A stretch of DNA of 64,000 nucleotides from Kineococcus gynurae (GCF_050871315.1 NZ_JBJLRE010000007.1), one strand, 5' to 3'. Shown: positions 1 through 8,711, counted from the stretch's first letter. Made by a program: numbers and translations. Notes: generated by a model not told the origin, from the sequence alone.

Positions 1-117
1 GGGGGTTGTCGGGGGGGGGGGGCGCGGGCCGGCGAGCGCCCCCGGGGTGGGGGGGGGGGGGCCGGCCGGCGTGGGGGGGGGGGGGGGGGGGGGGGGGCCC
101 GGGGGCCCCCCCCCCCA
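1..117. other. homopolymer G/C contig-end artefact
   Basis: This stretch is almost only runs of G followed by C, with one run of well over 20 G at about 74-97. Nothing else in the window looks like it. Long G runs at a contig end are a known error mode of two-colour sequencing and of assembly. The reading frame of the gene that crosses it cannot be trusted here, although that frame stays open. Confidence 0.75.
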
Positions 118-2710
118 CGACGAGCACGTCGCGGGCGCCGAGGAGTTCGGGGGCGTCGCGCAGCAGCCCGACCAGCGCGGACGGGGCACCGGCCACGACG
201 GGCAGCGCCGCCGTCGGCCCCCGGTCGGACGTCGCCGCGTCGAGCCGGGCCCGCAACCGCTCGGCCACCAGGGCGTGCGCGGCCGCCTCGACCAGCAGCA
301 GGTGGTGCCGGGTCCGTCGCAGGGCCTCGGTGTCCACGGCCCCGACCAGGGGGTCGGCCAGCGCGCACGCCTCCAGGACCCCGGACCACCAGGCCGCCTC
401 GACCTCGGCGTCCAGCGGGACGCTGCCGGGACCGCGCCACCGGGCACCCAGGTCGTCGAGCAGCGGCTGCCAGCCGCCCTCGTCGAGCTCGGTCAGCAGC
501 CGGGTGCGTTCGGGGAGGGTGTCGAGGGCGGGCAGGTCGGCGATCAACGTGCGCAGCCGCGCGGACAGCTCGGGCAGGTGCAGCGACCGGAGGCCCTCGG
601 CCTCGGCGTCGGCGCGCCGGTGCTCGTGGACCACGCGGACGGGCAGGACGGCTTCCAGCGCGTCGAGGTCCTCGACGAGGTCGTCCAGCGCCTGCCGTGC
701 CTCCGCGAGTCCCGCCGGGACGTGCGGGTCGCGGTCGCGACGCGTGTCGAGCTTCTGCCAGGCCAACCGTTGGGCGCGGGCGGCCAGCAACCACGCGTGC
801 AGCTGGTCCACCCCACCGTCGGTGGGGTCGACGAGCAGGGCCCGGGCCTGCCGGCGCAACCGGTAACGGCTCCACCACCCGAGCCGGATCCCGTTCTCGC
901 GCCGCCACTCGGGGCTGCCGCAGGCCGCCGTGACGTCGCCCAACGACTGCGACCAGATGCGCGGGCCGAAGCGGGTGATGGTGTCGCTGACCCCGAGCAG
1001 CAGCGTGAGCAACCGGTCGGCCTCGGCGACGGAGGCCGGCCCGCGCAGGCCGGCGGCGTCCGACAGCGTCGCCAACCGGGCCCGGGCCGCGGGCAGTCGT
1101 TCGGTCCCGGCCCGGCGCACGCGCTCGGCGACGTCGGCGGCGAGCTCCTCGGTGCTGATCCGCGCCCCGGCCCACGGGGTCGTCTCCGGGCTGACGTCGA
1201 AGGCGCCCAGCTCCACGGCGCGCCGCAGCCGTCCCTGCCACCCGGGCAGGTCACCCGGGAGGCACGCCTCCAGGGCCGCCCCGCGCAACCGGCGCGAGGT
1301 CGCCGGGGCCGGCGAGCTGCGGGCGAGACGGGCGAGCGCCTCCAGGCCGGCGTAGACGGAGACCCCCCACGGTTCGCGGGGACGGTGCAGCGCCCGGGCG
1401 TGCTCGTCGAGACTGCGGCTCGGCCCCTCGACGTCGGGCAGGGCCGGGGCCGGCTCGACCGCCGCCGCGTCCCGTTCCCCGATCCGCTCCCAGGCCCGCT
1501 CCTGCTGCTCGCGGAGCTCGCGGCGGGTGGCGGCGGGGTCGAGCCCGCTGCGCACGTGCAGCAGCAGCTCGCCCAGACCCGCCTCGTGGAGGCGCTCGTC
1601 CAGGGCCGCCACCTCGGCGGCGTCCCCCACGAGCAGGGGGCGGGCCCCCCGGGCGAGCAGTTCGGCGAGCAGCACCGCGGCCACCTGGGTCGCCCCGGTG
1701 CCGGTCGGCGCCTGGATCGTGACGTCGTCGCTGCCGAGGGCGGCGGCGACCGCCGCCCGCTGCTCGACGTCGAGGGGCAGCAGCGTCGGGGCGGTGAGCG
1801 GGACGTCCGCGCCGTCGCTCGCGCCGCGGGCCGGCCGCCCCTGCTCCAGCGCCCGGACCAACGGGGTCTGCCGGATGGTGGACCCGTTGCGCCGCAACTG
1901 GTTCAGCAGGTCCCCGGCCGGGTCGGCGAACACCCCCACGACCAGCCGACGCTCGACGCGGAGCCCCTCGGCGTGCCGCAGGACCTCGCGCACCCGCGCG
2001 AGCGCCGGGTCGGGGTCGAAACCGACCCGGTGCACGACGGACCCGGCCAGCGCCGGGGCGTCGAGCTCGACGCCGAGCTCCTCCGACACCAGGGACAGCA
2101 GGACGGGGTTGACCAGGACGCCCCGGTCCAGCTGGAGCGTGAAGTCGTCCTGGGCGGACGAGACCGGCGTCAGGGAGCAGCGGCGCAGCAGCAACGGCGT
2201 CCGCCGCGGGCGGCGCCCTCCCGGGCCGTTCCACCCGACCAGTCCGGCGGCCAGGGCGAGACCGGACAGGCCCAGGTCCTCCTCGACGACCTGCGCGCGG
2301 CGGTGGATCAGCCGGGCCCGGCGCTGCGCCTCGGCGAACGCGACCGATTCGCGCACCAGAGACGACAGCGCGGCGGGTCGACCGGCGAGCAGCTGGGCCA
2401 GGCCCGAGGGGTGCGCGGTGGTGAGGTCGAGGGCCCCCGGACCGGCCTCGGGACCGTCGCGCAGCGCACTGGTGCCGCCCAGGGCGGCGGCCTCGGCCCA
2501 CCAGGTGCGGCGGGCCGCGTCCCCGCGGTCCTCGTCGCTGCGCCCCGCCACCGCGTCGTGGGTCGGCGCGTCGTGGGTCGGCGGCCCGTCCGGCCCGGCG
2601 GTGGCCGGTCCGCCCGGGGAACCGCCGACGGGACCCGGGGCACCGGCTCGGGGGCCGGGTTCCAGGGTCGTGGGGGTCGCCTCGCCGTTCGGGGCTCCGG
2701 GCTCACTCAC
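1..2710 (-). CDS. helicase-like DUF4011/AAA_11-type protein, Walker A degenerate, partial
   Basis: The frame is open from a GTG at 2710 to the left edge, so the C-terminus is missing; only the part right of about 117 is reliable. Residues about 322-365 resemble the start of the AAA_11/DNA2-NAM7 helicase core: a Q-motif-like LDVEQRAAVAAAL, then a P-loop at 334-341 reading APTGTGAT where the family has GPPGTGK[ST]. The invariant lysine is Ala340. The rest is Leu/Arg/Glu-rich and probably helical. In known families large proteins of this type act in DNA repair or defence; with the lysine gone, ATP hydrolysis is doubtful here. It lies 38 bp downstream of the phosphatase gene on the same strand and may be cotranscribed. 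Family assignment is an inference from the P-loop region only. Confidence 0.7.
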   Translation of the reverse strand, partial: MSEPGAPNGEATPTTLEPGPRAGAPGPVGGSPGGPATAGPDGPPTHDAPTHDAVAGRSDEDRGDAARRTWWAEAAALGGTSALRDGPEAGPGALDLTTAHPSGLAQLLAGRPAALSSLVRESVAFAEAQRRARLIHRRAQVVEEDLGLSGLALAAGLVGWNGPGGRRPRRTPLLLRRCSLTPVSSAQDDFTLQLDRGVLVNPVLLSLVSEELGVELDAPALAGSVVHRVGFDPDPALARVREVLRHAEGLRVERRLVVGVFADPAGDLLNQLRRNGSTIRQTPLVRALEQGRPARGASDGADVPLTAPTLLPLDVEQRAAVAAALGSDDVTIQAPTGTGATQVAAVLLAELLARGARPLLVGDAAEVAALDERLHEAGLGELLLHVRSGLDPAATRRELREQQERAWERIGERDAAAVEPAPALPDVEGPSRSLDEHARALHRPREPWGVSVYAGLEALARLARSSPAPATSRRLRGAALEACLPGDLPGWQGRLRRAVELGAFDVSPETTPWAGARISTEELAADVAERVRRAGTERLPAARARLATLSDAAGLRGPASVAEADRLLTLLLGVSDTITRFGPRIWSQSLGDVTAACGSPEWRRENGIRLGWWSRYRLRRQARALLVDPTDGGVDQLHAWLLAARAQRLAWQKLDTRRDRDPHVPAGLAEARQALDDLVEDLDALEAVLPVRVVHEHRRADAEAEGLRSLHLPELSARLRTLIADLPALDTLPERTRLLTELDEGGWQPLLDDLGARWRGPGSVPLDAEVEAAWWSGVLEACALADPLVGAVDTEALRRTRHHLLLVEAAAHALVAERLRARLDAATSDRGPTAALPVVAGAPSALVGLLRDAPELLGARDVLVVGGGAPGPPPPPPPPHAGRPPPPHPGGARRPAPPPPDNP

Positions 2711-2748
2711 CCGACCACCCTACGCAGCCGCGGGGGCCGTCCAGGTCC

Positions 2749-4458
2749 TCACGCGAGGGGCAGGACGGGCGCGTCGACGTCGTCACCCGTCCGGGTGAGA
2801 GGGGTCGCGCGGCGCCCGCCGTCCCGGGCCACCGCGACCAGGGTGATGTCGTCGCGCACCCGACCGCCGGAGAACCGCCGGGCCTCCTCCAGCGACTCGG
2901 CGACGATGGCCTCGGGGCTGAGCTCGTCCAGGCGGCCGAGGGCGTGCAGCACCCCGTCCATCCCCAGTTCCTCGCTGCTGCCCACCGGCCGGGCCTCCGT
3001 GAGCCCGTCGGTGTAGCTGAACAGGACCGATCCCGGGGCCATCGACAGGGTCCGGGTCTCCCAGGGAGCGGGCATGTCCAGGGTCAGCCAGGACAGCAGC
3101 GGACCGGTCGGATCGAGGGTCGAGACGACCCGCACGTCGAGGTCGCGGTCGGGGTCGCGGCGGACGACGACGGGGGCCGGGTGACCGGCGTTCGCGTAGG
3201 TGATGACGCCGGAGTCGGGGTCCACCACGACCACGACGCAGCTGGCGAACCGCTCCTGCTCGTCGCCGAACAACCGCCCGGCCATGGCCAGTGCGAGGTC
3301 GGGGTCCGGGGACAGGTGCAACGCGGCCTCGAGCAGACGTTTCAGCTGGATCGCCACGATCCCGGCCCGGGCGCCGTGACCGGAGACGTCGGCCAGCACC
3401 ACCGCGAAGCGTCCGCCCGCCACCGGGAGGACGTCGTACCAGTCCCCCGCCAGCAGTCCCTCGGCCGGGCGGAGCACCGCCGCGGCCGACCACCCGGGGA
3501 TGACCGGCATCTCGTGGGCGGCGAGCTGGTCGCGGACCTCGACCACGAGGGGCTGCGCCTGCTGCAGCGCCTCCTGCGCCGACAGCGCCCGTTCCAGCTC
3601 GTCCTTGATCTGGCGCCGCATGCCCTCGGCCGAGGCGGCGACGGCGCTGAGCTCGGGCGGACCGGGCAGCTCGATCGGACTCTCCAGGTCCCCCGCCCCC
3701 GCCTGGCGGAGCTGCCCCGACAGGTGGTCGAGGGGGTAGAGGACCCAGCGCCGGACGAGCAGGAGCACAGCGGGGACGAGGGGCAGCAGCAGGAGGATGA
3801 CCAGGAGCTGGGTGACGACGAGCCGGTCGCGCACGGCCTGAGCCTCGTCCTGGGCCGCCAGACGCTCGTCGTCGATGGCTCTGGTCAGCGCCTGAACGGC
3901 GGCGAAGGCCTGCCCGAACTCCGCCGGCCGGGCGCTCGCGGTGTCGACCCCCGCCGCCCGCTGCGCCACCAGCGGGTCGACCCGCTGCTGCCAGAAGTCC
4001 ACCGCCCGCAGGGCGTTCTCGACGAGCGCGTCGAGATCGACGTCGGCGGAGGCCGGGGTGGTCTCGGCCACCGTCGACTGCAACCGCTGACCGTCGGCCG
4101 CCAGAGCGGTCTTCCGGGCCGCGATGTCACCGGCGTAGTAGGTCGACCCGGCCAGGTAGCCGTTCTGCGCGTTCTGCAGCAGGACGAGGTCGCCCTGGAA
4201 GGTGCGGACCTCGTCGGAGGCGGCACCCCATTCCGCAGGGGAGGTTCCGCCGGTGCGCCCGTTGGACCAGGCCACGAACACCACGACGATGAGCAGGGCG
4301 GCCAGCGCACTGAAGACGCCGGCGACGATCGCCACCCGCTGCTGCAGCGACAGGCGCGACACCCGGTGCCGGGCGAGCAGGACGAGGCGACGCAGGGCTC
4401 CCAAGCCCGTCACCCCCCTCGTCCGGCCCGTCCGGGCAGGCCTCGAAGGGTCGATCAT
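2749..4458 (-). CDS. membrane-anchored SpoIIE/PP2C serine phosphatase
   Basis: A 569-residue signalling phosphatase. After a basic cytoplasmic start there is a membrane segment at about 43-64, an extracytoplasmic helical region of about 150 residues (CHASE3-like in size), a second membrane segment at about 215-236, a HAMP-like linker to about 300, and a SpoIIE PP2C domain from about 330 to 553. Metal-binding motifs are visible: GDWYDV at 338-343, LADVSGHG at 355-362, YANAGHP, and DDITLVA near the end. Such proteins dephosphorylate anti-anti-sigma factors in general-stress partner-switch pathways. No anti-sigma or STAS gene is next to it, so its partner is not in view. It is followed by the helicase-like gene after 38 bp. 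Confidence 0.9.
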   Translation of the reverse strand: MIDPSRPARTGRTRGVTGLGALRRLVLLARHRVSRLSLQQRVAIVAGVFSALAALLIVVVFVAWSNGRTGGTSPAEWGAASDEVRTFQGDLVLLQNAQNGYLAGSTYYAGDIAARKTALAADGQRLQSTVAETTPASADVDLDALVENALRAVDFWQQRVDPLVAQRAAGVDTASARPAEFGQAFAAVQALTRAIDDERLAAQDEAQAVRDRLVVTQLLVILLLLPLVPAVLLLVRRWVLYPLDHLSGQLRQAGAGDLESPIELPGPPELSAVAASAEGMRRQIKDELERALSAQEALQQAQPLVVEVRDQLAAHEMPVIPGWSAAAVLRPAEGLLAGDWYDVLPVAGGRFAVVLADVSGHGARAGIVAIQLKRLLEAALHLSPDPDLALAMAGRLFGDEQERFASCVVVVVDPDSGVITYANAGHPAPVVVRRDPDRDLDVRVVSTLDPTGPLLSWLTLDMPAPWETRTLSMAPGSVLFSYTDGLTEARPVGSSEELGMDGVLHALGRLDELSPEAIVAESLEEARRFSGGRVRDDITLVAVARDGGRRATPLTRTGDDVDAPVLPLA

Positions 4459-4515
4459 GCCTCACGTGCCCGTGGGCGGGGACCGCCGCGGGGGGGCCTG
4501 CGGGCGGGACGAGGA

Positions 4516-4941
4516 TCAGACCAGCAGGGCCGCGGCCACCGGGACCAGGTCGGCCTGGGGGACCTCGAGGTACCAGCTGGTGCTCGAACGGGTGCTCGCC
4601 CGCGCCGGGTCGCCGTCGGGACCCAGCCACTGGTTGGCGACCGCCGTCACGCTCCACGCGGACCCGCCGCGCTGGCGGGCCCGTCCGGCCAGCTCGCCGT
4701 CCCCGGCCCGGGTCGCGGCGGTCGCGATGACCTCGACGGCGCGGTGCAGGGATCGGATGTCGTAGAAGGCGATCGAGCACCCGGCCGCGGACGGCGCCGC
4801 GCCGACGAGGATGCAGCCGGACTCCTCCAGGGAGGTGCGGATGGTCGCGGTCGCGGCGGCGGCACGGACGGGGGACGCGGTGGCGGTCCGGGCGCGACGG
4901 GGGGTGGGCAGGGCGACGCCCTGCTCGGTCATGACGGCCAT
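4516..4941 (-). CDS. hypothetical protein
   Basis: A 141-residue protein I do not recognise. I chose the ATG at 4941 because GAGGAG stands 8 bases before it; a longer in-frame start at 4998 has no such site. The N-terminal 30 residues are Ala/Arg/Thr-rich and probably disordered; the rest is a compact Ala-rich domain with two Cys and no membrane segment or signal peptide. It lies 57 bp upstream of the phosphatase gene on the same strand, so an accessory role in that signalling unit is possible but unproven. Confidence 0.65.
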   Translation of the reverse strand: MAVMTEQGVALPTPRRARTATASPVRAAAATATIRTSLEESGCILVGAAPSAAGCSIAFYDIRSLHRAVEVIATAATRAGDGELAGRARQRGGSAWSVTAVANQWLGPDGDPARASTRSSTSWYLEVPQADLVPVAAALLV

Positions 4942-5318
4942 GCTGAGAACTCCTCGCGAGACGACGTCAGAAGGTGTCGGAGTCCCCGTCGACTTCACCC
5001 GGAACCCGCAGACGTCATCGGTCGGTGTGTCTTACGGCTTGAGTCTAGGCACGTCCCAGGGGTGCGGCGCACCACGGCCCCGGCCACCGAGCACGGGAGT
5101 TCGCCTGCAGCGCAACCCCTTGGCCGAGCCGGTCAACGACGCGGCGTCGTAGACGGCGGGGTGGTCGTCCCGGTCCGCCGGGGCCCGTCCGCCGCAACCG
5201 TCCCGAGCCCCTCGTCGTCCCGGGGGGACGCCCCGCCGGGCCGACGGACGCGCCGATCCGGGTGGTGGATCGCCGCATGGGAACTCCGTGGGGCACGGCC
5301 GGGGCGGTCCGGGTCCCG
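4942..5318. other. intergenic region, no gene recognised
   Basis: About 380 bases between the start of a minus-strand gene and the tRNA-Arg promoter. Open frames exist on both strands but have Arg/Pro/Gly-rich translations typical of shadows in GC-rich DNA. The promoter of the gene at 4941 must lie at the left side, where the sequence is less GC-rich (about 5020-5050, with TAAGAC and TAGACT on the minus strand), but I see no convincing -35. Confidence 0.4.
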
Positions 5319-5347
5319 GTCGAGTCCCGGCAGGCAGGCCCTAGACT
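5319..5347 (+). promoter_or_regulatory. probable tRNA-Arg promoter
   Basis: A TAGACT -10 box at 5342-5347 lies 17 bases after a weak -35 (GTCGAG, 5319-5324). Transcription would start about 20 bases before the tRNA. The -35 is poor, so this is a candidate only. Confidence 0.4.
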
Positions 5348-5374
5348 CCGCGACGGGGTCGACCACCCCGTGCC

Positions 5375-5447
5375 GCCCCCGTAGCTCAGGGGATAGAGCA
5401 TCGGTTTCCTAAACCGTGTGTCGCAGGTTCGAATCCTGCCGGGGGCA
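5375..5447 (+). tRNA. tRNA-Arg (anticodon CCT)
   Basis: A 73-base cloverleaf. The acceptor stem GCCCCCG pairs with CGGGGGC, the D-arm has GCTCAGGGGATAGAGC, the anticodon loop is TTCCTAA giving CCT, and the T-arm has GGTTCGAATCC. The terminal CCA is not fully encoded (A then CC follow). It decodes AGG, a rare codon in GC-rich actinobacteria. tRNA genes of this kind are common phage attachment sites, but no integrase is next to this one. Confidence 0.97.
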
Positions 5448-5470
5448 CCGTCGCGGTCTGCCGCTCCGGA

Positions 5471-5785
5471 TCAGCGCTGCTCGCCCGGACGGCCCGCCGC
5501 CCGGGCCCGTCGGTAGAGCAGGATCCAGACGACCGCGCAGAACAGACCGACGCCGCCCGCCGCCCCCATCACCCAGTCCGGGGCGATCGGGTCCCCGCCT
5601 CGCCCGCCCATGGCCACGACCCCGACGGCGAGGCAGACGAACGTCGCGATCGCCCACACCCGCGTCCCCCGGGTGGGCGTGTGCCGATCGGTGGTGAGGT
5701 CGACCGGTCGGAGCTCGGTCTGCGCGCCCCGCCGCGCCGTGCGCCAGGCCCGCTTCAGCTGTGCCGCCGTCATGCCGGTGATCAT
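5471..5785 (-). CDS. small two-helix membrane protein
   Basis: A 104-residue protein with a basic N-terminal half (many Arg/Lys) and two hydrophobic segments at about 44-60 and 72-91, ending in a short Arg-rich tail. It would sit in the membrane with both ends inside. I do not recognise a family. The start may be ATG 5785 or ATG 5773; neither has a strong ribosome site. It converges on the tRNA-Arg and is divergent from the PPOX gene with 66 bp between. Confidence 0.7.
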   Translation of the reverse strand: MITGMTAAQLKRAWRTARRGAQTELRPVDLTTDRHTPTRGTRVWAIATFVCLAVGVVAMGGRGGDPIAPDWVMGAAGGVGLFCAVVWILLYRRARAAGRPGEQR

Positions 5786-5851
5786 GGGGTGGAGCCCGCC
5801 ACCGCGCCACCCGGGCCGGCGGGCGGCGATGATCCGCCGCAGACTGGGGCC

Positions 5852-6316
5852 ATGAGCCCTCGCTCCATCGCCACCAACCGCCGCGTCGACCGCGACGAGC
5901 TGCTCGACTTCGTCCGCGAACGGCACGACGTCATCCTGCTCACCTACCGCCGGGACGGGTCGCCCCAGATGTCCCCGGTCACCGCCGGGGTGGACCCGGA
6001 GGGCCGCATCGTCGTCTCGACCTACCCCGAGCGGGCCAAGACGGCCAACGCCCGCCGCACGCCCAAGGCGAGCGTCATGGTGCTGTCGGAGAACTTCGGG
6101 GACGCCTGGGTCCAGGTCGACGGCGACGTCGAGGTGCTCGACCTGCCGGAAGCGCTGGAACCCCTGGTGGACTACTTCCGCTGCATCTCCGGGGAGCACT
6201 CCGACTGGGACGAGTACCGCGAGGCCATGACGAAGCAGGGCAAGTCCTTGCTGCGCATCACCCCCACCCGGTGGGGACCGATCGCCACCGGCGGGTTCCC
6301 GGCGCGCCTGGCCTGA
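5852..6316 (+). CDS. PPOX-class F420/flavin-dependent oxidoreductase
   Basis: A 154-residue protein of the pyridoxamine-phosphate-oxidase-like split-barrel fold, close to the Rv1155-type PPOX class. Typical features are the RDGSPQMSPV segment at about 36-45, the GRIVVST strand, RAKTANARR with the cofactor-binding basic residues, and the C-terminal P-T-R-W-G motif (PTRWGP). Family members bind F420 or FMN and reduce various small molecules; the substrate here cannot be told. ATG 5852 fits the family's usual length; a longer in-frame start at 5681 would add a Pro/Arg-rich stretch that looks non-coding. Confidence 0.88.
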   Translation: MSPRSIATNRRVDRDELLDFVRERHDVILLTYRRDGSPQMSPVTAGVDPEGRIVVSTYPERAKTANARRTPKASVMVLSENFGDAWVQVDGDVEVLDLPEALEPLVDYFRCISGEHSDWDEYREAMTKQGKSLLRITPTRWGPIATGGFPARLA

Positions 6317-6420
6317 GCGGTCCGCGGCGAGGCCGCTTCTGACCGGATGCACAGGTCCCGCCGGGGTGGTTCCGGGGATCCCCGTCGACGGTGAGGGAGA
6401 ACCCGTCACCAGGAGGAACC

Positions 6421-7002
6421 GTGAACGACCGGACCGGCACCACCAGCACCCTCTGGACGGCCCCGGTGGCCGACCGCGGACCCGGCGACCCCGCCGGGGG
6501 ATCCCGAGCCGGCACCGCCGCACCGGACGGACCCGCCGACCCGTGGCCGGCCGCGGCGCCCGAGCGGACGGAGGACGTCCCGGTCCGGCCCTCGACCCGG
6601 CGGCGGCAGGCCGGTGCGGTCGGAGCCGCCCTCGCCCTCGTCCTGATCGGCGGGGCCGGGGGGTTCGCGGTCGGGCACGCGACCGCCGGGACCACGACCG
6701 GGGCGGTCGCCGACCAGGGATTCCCCGGTGGGCAGGGTGGTCCCCAGGGTGGGGGCCAGGGCTTCCCCGGCGGACAGGGTTTCCCCGGCGGGCAGGGCGT
6801 CCCCGGGGGCCAGACCGGGCAGTCGGGCCAGACCGGGCAGTCGGGCCAGACCGGGCAGTCGGGCCAGACCGGGCAGTCGGGCCAGACCCTCCCCGGTCAG
6901 CAGTCCGACCCGGCCGGTGCGCCGGACAGCTCGGGCTCCACCGACGGAACCACTCCCGGCACCACCACCACCACCAACAGCACCACCACCGCCACGACCT
7001 GA
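6421..7002 (+). CDS. membrane-anchored collagen-like repeat protein
   Basis: A 193-residue protein. GTG 6421 is preceded by AGGAGG at 6411-6416. Residues 1-62 are Pro/Ala-rich and would be cytoplasmic, 64-86 is one membrane helix, and the rest is outside. That outer part has GFPGGQ-type repeats (about 100-130), then eight alternating GQT/GQS triplets, i.e. true Gly-X-Y collagen-like periodicity, and ends in a Thr/Ser stalk. Bacterial collagen-like proteins can form triple helices and act in cell-surface adhesion; that function is inferred. It converges on the multicopper oxidase gene across a perfect hairpin. Confidence 0.75.
   Translation: MNDRTGTTSTLWTAPVADRGPGDPAGGSRAGTAAPDGPADPWPAAAPERTEDVPVRPSTRRRQAGAVGAALALVLIGGAGGFAVGHATAGTTTGAVADQGFPGGQGGPQGGGQGFPGGQGFPGGQGVPGGQTGQSGQTGQSGQTGQSGQTGQSGQTLPGQQSDPAGAPDSSGSTDGTTPGTTTTTNSTTTATT
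6811..6882 (+). repeat. four perfect 18-bp tandem repeats
   Basis: Unit CAGACCGGGCAGTCGGGC repeated four times without mismatch, followed by a fifth start (CAGACC). Each unit encodes Q-T-G-Q-S-G. Perfect identity at DNA level suggests recent slippage expansion, so copy number may vary between strains. Confidence 0.97.
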
Positions 7003-7023
7003 CCTGACCCGGAACCCACCCAT

Positions 7024-7073
7024 CCCCCCGTGATCAAGGAATCCATCGACGGGAATTCCTTGATCACGGGGGG
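7024..7073. terminator. perfect 19-bp inverted repeat between convergent genes
   Basis: The left arm CCCCCCGTGATCAAGGAAT (7024-7042) is fully complementary to the right arm at 7055-7073, around a 12-base loop. It lies between the ends of two convergent genes and would form a strong hairpin on both strands, so a bidirectional terminator is likely. There is no T-run, as usual in such GC-rich genomes. The same core occurs again at 24085-24170. Confidence 0.8.
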
Positions 7074-7100
7074 CCGGTCGTCAGCGGACGGGCCGACGCG

Positions 7101-8711
7101 TCAGCCGGGGAACGTGGGGTCGTTCCAGGCCGCGCCGACCGTCATCGGGTCGTGCGGGTCGGCCTTGTCGTCCACGTCGCCGACCTTGAACTGCTGCATC
7201 ATGTCGTGGTCCTCGTGCGGCAGGTTGTGGCAGTGGACCATGTACCGCCCCGTCTGGTTGGTGGGCGAGGAGAACTTGATGAGCAGCCGGACGGTCTCCC
7301 CCTCCCCCACGTAGACGACGTCCTTGGGGCCGTTCTCGTGCGGCAGGACCCGACCGCTGCCCCCGGTCCGCCCGATCACCTTGAAGTCGATCAGGTGGAT
7401 GTGGACGGGGTGGAACCAGCCCCCGGAGCGGTTCTCGATCTCCCACACCTGGACCTCGTTCAGCGCCGGGTTCGCGACCGTCTCGCGGTACTCCGAGGCG
7501 ATGACGTTCTCCCAGGTCTTGCCGTTGATGGTCCACAACCCGTTGGCCCGCTCGACCCGGAGGCGGACCCGACGTTCGGCCCCGGTCTCCACCAGCGACA
7601 TCGTCTCGCTGGGCGCCAGGGGGAACCCGTCGTAGTTGCGGTTCCAGGTGGGGTCGGAGGTGTCGACGGGTTCGTCCGAGAGGTCGAAGGCCATCACCTT
7701 GTTGGTGAAGTCGTAGTCGACGTTGTTCGGGTTGGACATGTTGAGCAGTTCCACGCGCTTGGTCGTCGCGGGGACGCGCGAGAAGTCGACGACCACCTCA
7801 TAGCGTTCGGCGCCGCCGTGCCGCATGGTCGAGACGGCGACCCCCTGGGGCATGAGTCCCCCGTCGGTGGCCACGACCTGCAGGGGCATGCCGTTGTCCA
7901 GCCGCCACCGGTAGGACCGGGCGATCGAGGCGTCGAGGATGCGGAACCGGTAGGTGCGCCGCTTCACCTTCATGGTCGGCCAGGGCGTCCCGTTGACGAG
8001 GATGACGTCGCCCCACAAACCGGAATGGCTGGAGTCGTCGTACTTCAACCGACCGTCGGCCAGGAAGATGGCGTCGGTCACGGTGAGCGGGACGTCGAAC
8101 TCCCCCTGCGGCAGCAGCGCCCGCTCGGTGTCGTCGTGCAGGTGGTACTGGGCCGCGAGCCCCGAGTAGGCGTTCTGCGCGGTCCAGTGCTGGCCGTGGT
8201 CGTGGTACCAGAGCGTGCGGGCCGGCTGCAGGTTCGGGTACTCGTAGGCCTTCATCTGCCCGACCTTGGTGACGTCGGAGGCGTAGCCGTCGAACTCGGG
8301 GTTCGAGGCCGAACCGTGCAGATGGGTGGAGATCTCGTAGTTCCCACCCCAGGGGCCGTTCCGCGGCAACCGGTTGCGCATGATGACGCGCGACGGGGTG
8401 CCCCGGTTCACCTTGATGACCGGGCCCGGGACCTCACCGTTGTAGGCGTACACGGGCGTGGTCAGGCCCGGGATGATCTGCGCCGTGCTCTGCCGGGCGG
8501 TGATGTCGTAGACGGCGGTGCCGTCGACCATCTGCGGCGTGAGCACGGTCGGCAGACGCAGGGCCTGCGCGTAGCGCTTGGGGAAGTTCTTGCTGGACAG
8601 CGTGCTGATGCTCTTCGCCTGGGTGGTCGAACCCAGCGGGAGGGCCAGGCCGGCCGCCCCGACCAGGGACAGGCCACCCAGGCCGAGGAGATGACGTCGA
8701 CTGATGCTCAT
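7101..8711 (-). CDS. Tat-exported multicopper oxidase (CotA/bilirubin-oxidase type)
   Basis: A 536-residue three-domain copper oxidase. The N-terminus has a twin-arginine signal (SRRHLLG at 4-10, hydrophobic to about 27), so it is exported folded. All four copper motifs are present: HLHG at 130-133, WYHDH at 168-172, HPVHIH at 434-439 and HCHNLPHEDHDMM at 493-505. Cys494, a downstream His and Met504 fit a type-1 copper site with Met as axial ligand. Family members oxidise phenols, bilirubin, metal ions or Cu(I). A GGAG site stands 6 bases before the start. The neighbours are a haem peroxidase and copCD, so a role in copper or oxidant handling at the cell surface is likely. Confidence 0.93.
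   Translation of the reverse strand: MSISRRHLLGLGGLSLVGAAGLALPLGSTTQAKSISTLSSKNFPKRYAQALRLPTVLTPQMVDGTAVYDITARQSTAQIIPGLTTPVYAYNGEVPGPVIKVNRGTPSRVIMRNRLPRNGPWGGNYEISTHLHGSASNPEFDGYASDVTKVGQMKAYEYPNLQPARTLWYHDHGQHWTAQNAYSGLAAQYHLHDDTERALLPQGEFDVPLTVTDAIFLADGRLKYDDSSHSGLWGDVILVNGTPWPTMKVKRRTYRFRILDASIARSYRWRLDNGMPLQVVATDGGLMPQGVAVSTMRHGGAERYEVVVDFSRVPATTKRVELLNMSNPNNVDYDFTNKVMAFDLSDEPVDTSDPTWNRNYDGFPLAPSETMSLVETGAERRVRLRVERANGLWTINGKTWENVIASEYRETVANPALNEVQVWEIENRSGGWFHPVHIHLIDFKVIGRTGGSGRVLPHENGPKDVVYVGEGETVRLLIKFSSPTNQTGRYMVHCHNLPHEDHDMMQQFKVGDVDDKADPHDPMTVGAAWNDPTFPG

Noticed and set aside
47..3016. Long plus-strand open frame of 989 codons
   Set aside because: It lies opposite the helicase-like gene and the end of the phosphatase gene. 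Its translation is Gly/Arg/Gln/Pro-rich with no domain, while the minus strand has recognisable motifs.
5375..5447. Second prophage or island at tRNA-Arg
   Set aside because: Neighbouring genes are ordinary host genes with normal GC; no integrase or repeat of the tRNA end is visible.
6811..6882. CRISPR-like array
   Set aside because: Repeats are 18 bp, adjacent without spacers, in frame and coding for a collagen-like domain.
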